DNA of 64,000 nt from Kocuria carniphila (GTDB lineage: Bacteria; Actinomycetota; Actinomycetes; Actinomycetales; Micrococcaceae). A model generated the notes under the pieces. The model was not told the origin of the DNA, searched no databases, and was given only the letters and a program-made list of their open reading frames with translations. Shown here in pieces: positions 61,551 to 64,000 of the stretch. A program made the translations under genes and the position numbers. The stretch lies in assembly GCF_004136555.1 (NCBI RefSeq), contig NZ_NOIT01000007.1:62001-126000 (forward strand), in the 5' to 3' direction. How positions within the stretch are numbered: position 1 is the first letter of the stretch; every line of letters starts with the position of its first letter.

Positions 61551-61890
61551 TGACCCGCATGCTGTGTTTGGTTGGAGCCCTAGATCGCACCTGGTGTGTC
61601 GGTGGAGCCCTTGAAGGCCTTCTACGAGGTCCCATCGGCACCTGAGATGACATGGCTGGTCCTAAAGGCGCCTCACGTGTCCGCCGATGGCGCAATCGGT
61701 GCGAAGTTCAGCAGGGACGCGGCTCTCGCAATCACCCACATGCTGTGTTTGGTTAGAGCCCTAGAGTGCACCTGGTGTGCCGGTGGAGCCCTTGAAGGCC
61801 TTCTACGAGGTCCCATCGGCACCTGAGATGACATGGCTGGTCCTAAAGGCGCCTCACATGTCCGCCAATGACGCAATCGGTGCGAAGTTC
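61551..61890. repeat. 181-bp-period direct duplication
   Basis: 61551-61709 and 61732-61890 are nearly identical, sharing GCTGTGTTTGGTT, GCCCTAGA, GCCCTTGAAGGCCTTCTACG and CCTAAAGGCGCCTCAC. Each copy contains the GCACCTGGTGTG and CGGTGGAGCCCTT words of the interspersed family. The few differences suggest a fairly recent duplication. Confidence 0.92.
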
Positions 61891-61996
61891 CACGGGGTCA
61901 CAACTGTCTTCCTCAAGGGGCACCGGGATGGGCACGGTCCGATCGGTAACCCTTGACCACCACTGCCGAAAGCTCACGGGTTCAGGCAGATCACGG

Positions 61997-62605
61997 TTAG
62001 ACGAAAATTACCGTGGAGAAGCGGATGGCAATGATGCCGAAAGCAATCACCAGGAGGCCGATGGCGATCAGCCAGGCCCATGCGGTCGAGTGACCCGCAT
62101 TGATCATGCGGGCGCCGAACATCCCAGCGCGGGCATTCCGGGCCGTGGTGTGAACCAACAGGATGGTTTGTGCGCACCACACGATCATGCAGTACAGGCA
62201 CAGGGTGTTGATCTCGAACGTGGTCTGCCACCACAACCACAGGGTGAACACCGAACCGGCGAGGATTCCCACCCAGATGAGCCACCAGTACCAGTTGGCA
62301 AAGCGGGCCCCGGCCAACACCGCCAAAGCGAGGGCAATTACAACCGCGTAGGCCACGATGCCGATGAACGGATTGGGGAAGCCGAACAGCTCGGCCTGCG
62401 GGGTGCGCATCACGGTGCCACATGAGAGCCACGCGTTGATGTCACAGCTGGTGCGGTGGCCGGCGTCGGCATAGATGGCCAGGCGTTCCATCACCAGGGT
62501 CGCGGAGGCCCCGAAGCCGATGATCGACAGGATCAGGGCGAGGATTCCCCAACCTCGGTCCGAGGAAGTGCTGGGCTGACGGTCCATGGTGTTTGTTGAG
62601 CTCAC
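61997..62605 (-). CDS. Vitamin K epoxide reductase (VKOR) family membrane protein
   Basis: 202 residues from GTG 62605. Five hydrophobic segments. The loop pair Cys54 and Cys62 (SCDINAWLSCG) and the active-site pair Cys136-xx-Cys139 (CLYC) are all present. Bacterial VKOR reoxidises DsbA-type proteins using quinone, so it would support disulphide formation outside the cell. No thioredoxin domain is fused. There is no ribosome site, but TAGCAT ends six bases before the GTG, fitting a leaderless transcript; ATG 62587 is an alternative. Confidence 0.9.
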   Translation of the reverse strand: MSSTNTMDRQPSTSSDRGWGILALILSIIGFGASATLVMERLAIYADAGHRTSCDINAWLSCGTVMRTPQAELFGFPNPFIGIVAYAVVIALALAVLAGARFANWYWWLIWVGILAGSVFTLWLWWQTTFEINTLCLYCMIVWCAQTILLVHTTARNARAGMFGARMINAGHSTAWAWLIAIGLLVIAFGIIAIRFSTVIFV

Positions 62606-62992
62606 AGGCCGATGCTAATCGACCCGACACCTTGGGCGATGTGGTCTGCCGCACACGTCAATCCTGGGGTGCGTGTACGTCCTGTGAGATACTTGGCAAC
62701 GGTCGGTTCCCAGCCGTACACGGGAACCGGTCCGGCAGGACCTCCGATAAAAAATGGATGGACCCGCGGCTCTCAACAGATCGAGCGCGTCCGTCCGAAA
62801 AAAGTTCGCGACCCTGAAGGGTCAAGCGACTCGGACATCCGCCGGCTTGCCAGTAGCGCTCTAGTCAGTCAGCGCACTCGGTAAGTACCACAATGACTTC
62901 CGGCGGCCGCGTGGATTTTCCACCGGTTCGACCGACCGAGCACACCTCGGACCCGAGTGCGGACGGTGTTCCGAGCAGGAGTACAACCTCAC
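62606..62992 (+). promoter_or_regulatory. Promoter and long leader region of rne
   Basis: 387 bp between divergent VKOR and rne. The plus strand has A-rich patches (GATAAAAAATGG near 62747, GAAAAAAGTT near 62799) that stand out from the GC-rich background. RNase E genes often have long leaders used for self-regulation; that is analogy, not something the sequence proves. Confidence 0.4.
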
Positions 62993-64000
62993 ATGGAATC
63001 CGAACAGGACAACGCGGAACAGACGACACAGGACCAGGCAGCTACCGCGGAACAGCAGACCCCCGCCGAAACTTCGGTGGCGGAAACCCCCGCGGAACAG
63101 CCCGTTCTTGAGCAAACCCCGACCGAACCCCAGGTAGACACCCAGGTTGACGACGAGCCCGAAATGCTCCCGCAGCCCGCCGGCACTGACGTGGCCGACG
63201 ACTCGGCCGACTCCCAGGCTGACGCGCCGTCGCAGACTGAGACGCCTCAGACCGAAACGCCGGATGCCGAAACGGTAGCCCCCGAGACGGATCAACCTGC
63301 TGACGCAAGCGAGAACACCTCGGTCGAGTCGACCGATGCGCAGCAGGCCTTGACGGACGAATCAGCGGAATCGCAGGTCGAGTCCGAGACAATCGAGGAG
63401 TCGGCTGCCGACACGTCGCCCAGCAGCGAGACCACTGGGCCGGAAAACTCAAAGGTTGAGACCACTGAGTCGGAAAACTCACAGGCTGAGACCACCGAGG
63501 CTGACGCCACTGACGCCATTGAGGCTCAGACCCCGGGTACTCAGGACGCCGAGGTCACCGAAGCCGCCGGCCAAGAAACCTCCGAGCAGACCAACAACCA
63601 CGAGACCGAAACCGAGACCTCCGAATCCGAGGCCTCTGAAACCGAACCGTCCTTCGGTCTGGGCGCCGGCCTGATGTTCCACGCACCGGATCCGGATGAG
63701 ATCCGCGCTGCCGCGGAGGCCGCGGCCGCTCGTCAGCGCGAGGCCGCCAAGGAACGCGATAACCAGCGTCGCCAGTCGCGCCAGCAGGACGACGATGATG
63801 CGGACGAGGACGATTCTTCGGGCAATGTGACGAGCCGTCGCAGGCGCCGTCGTCGCCGCGGTGACGTGGACATGGAACTCGTGGACGAGGCCGACGGCAC
63901 CGTCACCCGCGTCCGGGCCCCGCGCGTGTCCGAGAGCGGTGCCGGTGAGGTGACCGGTCTGAAGGGTTCCACGCGGCTGGAAGCCAAGAAGCAGCGGCGT
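62993..64000 (+). CDS. rne: Ribonuclease E/G family protein, N-terminal part
   Basis: 336 codons, open at the right edge. From ATG 62993 (AGGAG eleven bases upstream) the protein has about 220 residues of Glu/Thr/Gln-rich disorder (MESEQDNAEQTTQDQAATAE and so on). Then come SFGLGAGLMFHAPD, an acidic-basic switch with RRRRRRRR, and VTRVRAPR with GLKGSTRLEAKKQRR, which precede the S1 and catalytic domains in actinobacterial RNase E. The catalytic residues are outside the window. RNase E initiates mRNA decay and rRNA processing. Confidence 0.88.
   Translation, partial: MESEQDNAEQTTQDQAATAEQQTPAETSVAETPAEQPVLEQTPTEPQVDTQVDDEPEMLPQPAGTDVADDSADSQADAPSQTETPQTETPDAETVAPETDQPADASENTSVESTDAQQALTDESAESQVESETIEESAADTSPSSETTGPENSKVETTESENSQAETTEADATDAIEAQTPGTQDAEVTEAAGQETSEQTNNHETETETSESEASETEPSFGLGAGLMFHAPDPDEIRAAAEAAAARQREAAKERDNQRRQSRQQDDDDADEDDSSGNVTSRRRRRRRRGDVDMELVDEADGTVTRVRAPRVSESGAGEVTGLKGSTRLEAKKQRR

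Larger units (their letters stand above)
61022..61996. other. Repeat-rich intergenic patch 3
   Basis: About 975 bp between ndk and the VKOR gene with no credible gene. It holds a degenerate 30-31 bp array (61244-61455) and a 181-bp-period duplication (61551-61890) containing interspersed-repeat copies. Confidence 0.8.

Noticed and set aside
61057-61876. Short open frames in intergenic patch 3
   Set aside because: Two of them are copies of each other produced by the 181-bp duplication; Cys/Arg-rich translations and no homology.

Overview
The window is high-G+C chromosomal DNA from an actinobacterium, most likely a member of the Micrococcaceae (Kocuria/Rothia/Micrococcus relatives). Support comes from the blocks aceE-fasR-fabD-fabH with DUF3052 and ahpE alongside, glnA2-glnE, ssb-ettA, tig-clpP1-clpP2-clpX and ileS-folC-DUF4233-ndk-rne, from actinobacterial lineage genes (polyphosphate glucokinase, PEGH-type Nei2, GlbO, Rv2466c-like DsbA), from DtxR-type iron boxes, and from an actinobacterial ileS T-box. 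I cannot name the species from sequence alone. I see no prophage, insertion sequence, plasmid or CRISPR locus.

Layout. 1-10.7 kb holds fatty-acid initiation genes (fabH partial, fabD), their PucR-type regulator and aceE on the minus strand, then DUF3052-ahpE-sir2 on plus, then ppgK, map, a small SPOR-like gene and panB. 10.8-15.2 kb is glnA2-glnE. 15.2-16.1 kb is a gene-free patch rich in tandem and inverted repeats that ends in tRNA-Arg. 16.4-18.9 kb is ssb and ettA. 18.9-29.2 kb is a desferrioxamine-like NIS siderophore locus: a minus-strand operon (PLP decarboxylase, hydroxylase-acyltransferase fusion, IucA/IucC synthetase, penicillin-acylase/GNAT fusion) and a divergent plus-strand pair (siderophore-interacting protein, MFS transporter) around one near-perfect iron box.

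29.3-36.3 kb holds thioesterases, glbO-pepN, rpiB and nei2. 36.3-37.6 kb is a second repeat-rich patch with tRNA-Gly and tRNA-Pro. 37.6-42.7 kb is trigger factor, ClpP1P2X and a DsbA-family protein; valS is on minus, then DUF488 and an SDR. 46.9-52.1 kb is a five-gene iron-siderophore uptake operon behind a second iron box, followed by a two-component system and a secreted protein with an acidic tail. 54.9-61 kb is T-box-ileS, folC, DUF4233 and ndk. A third repeat-rich patch, a VKOR gene and the first 336 codons of rne close the window.

How it works together. The two iron boxes place siderophore assembly, efflux or import, ferrisiderophore reduction and ABC uptake under what is probably one DtxR-type regulator, although the two loci lie about 20 kb apart. 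The most unusual gene is the 937-residue fusion of a penicillin-acylase-type Ntn hydrolase with a GNAT acyltransferase, coupled by an ATGA overlap to the NIS synthetase. The most unusual non-coding signals are an interspersed inverted-repeat family confined to the three gene-free patches, several degenerate tandem arrays, and an over-represented 12-mer (GCGGCGTCGTCG) found in genes and in terminator stems.
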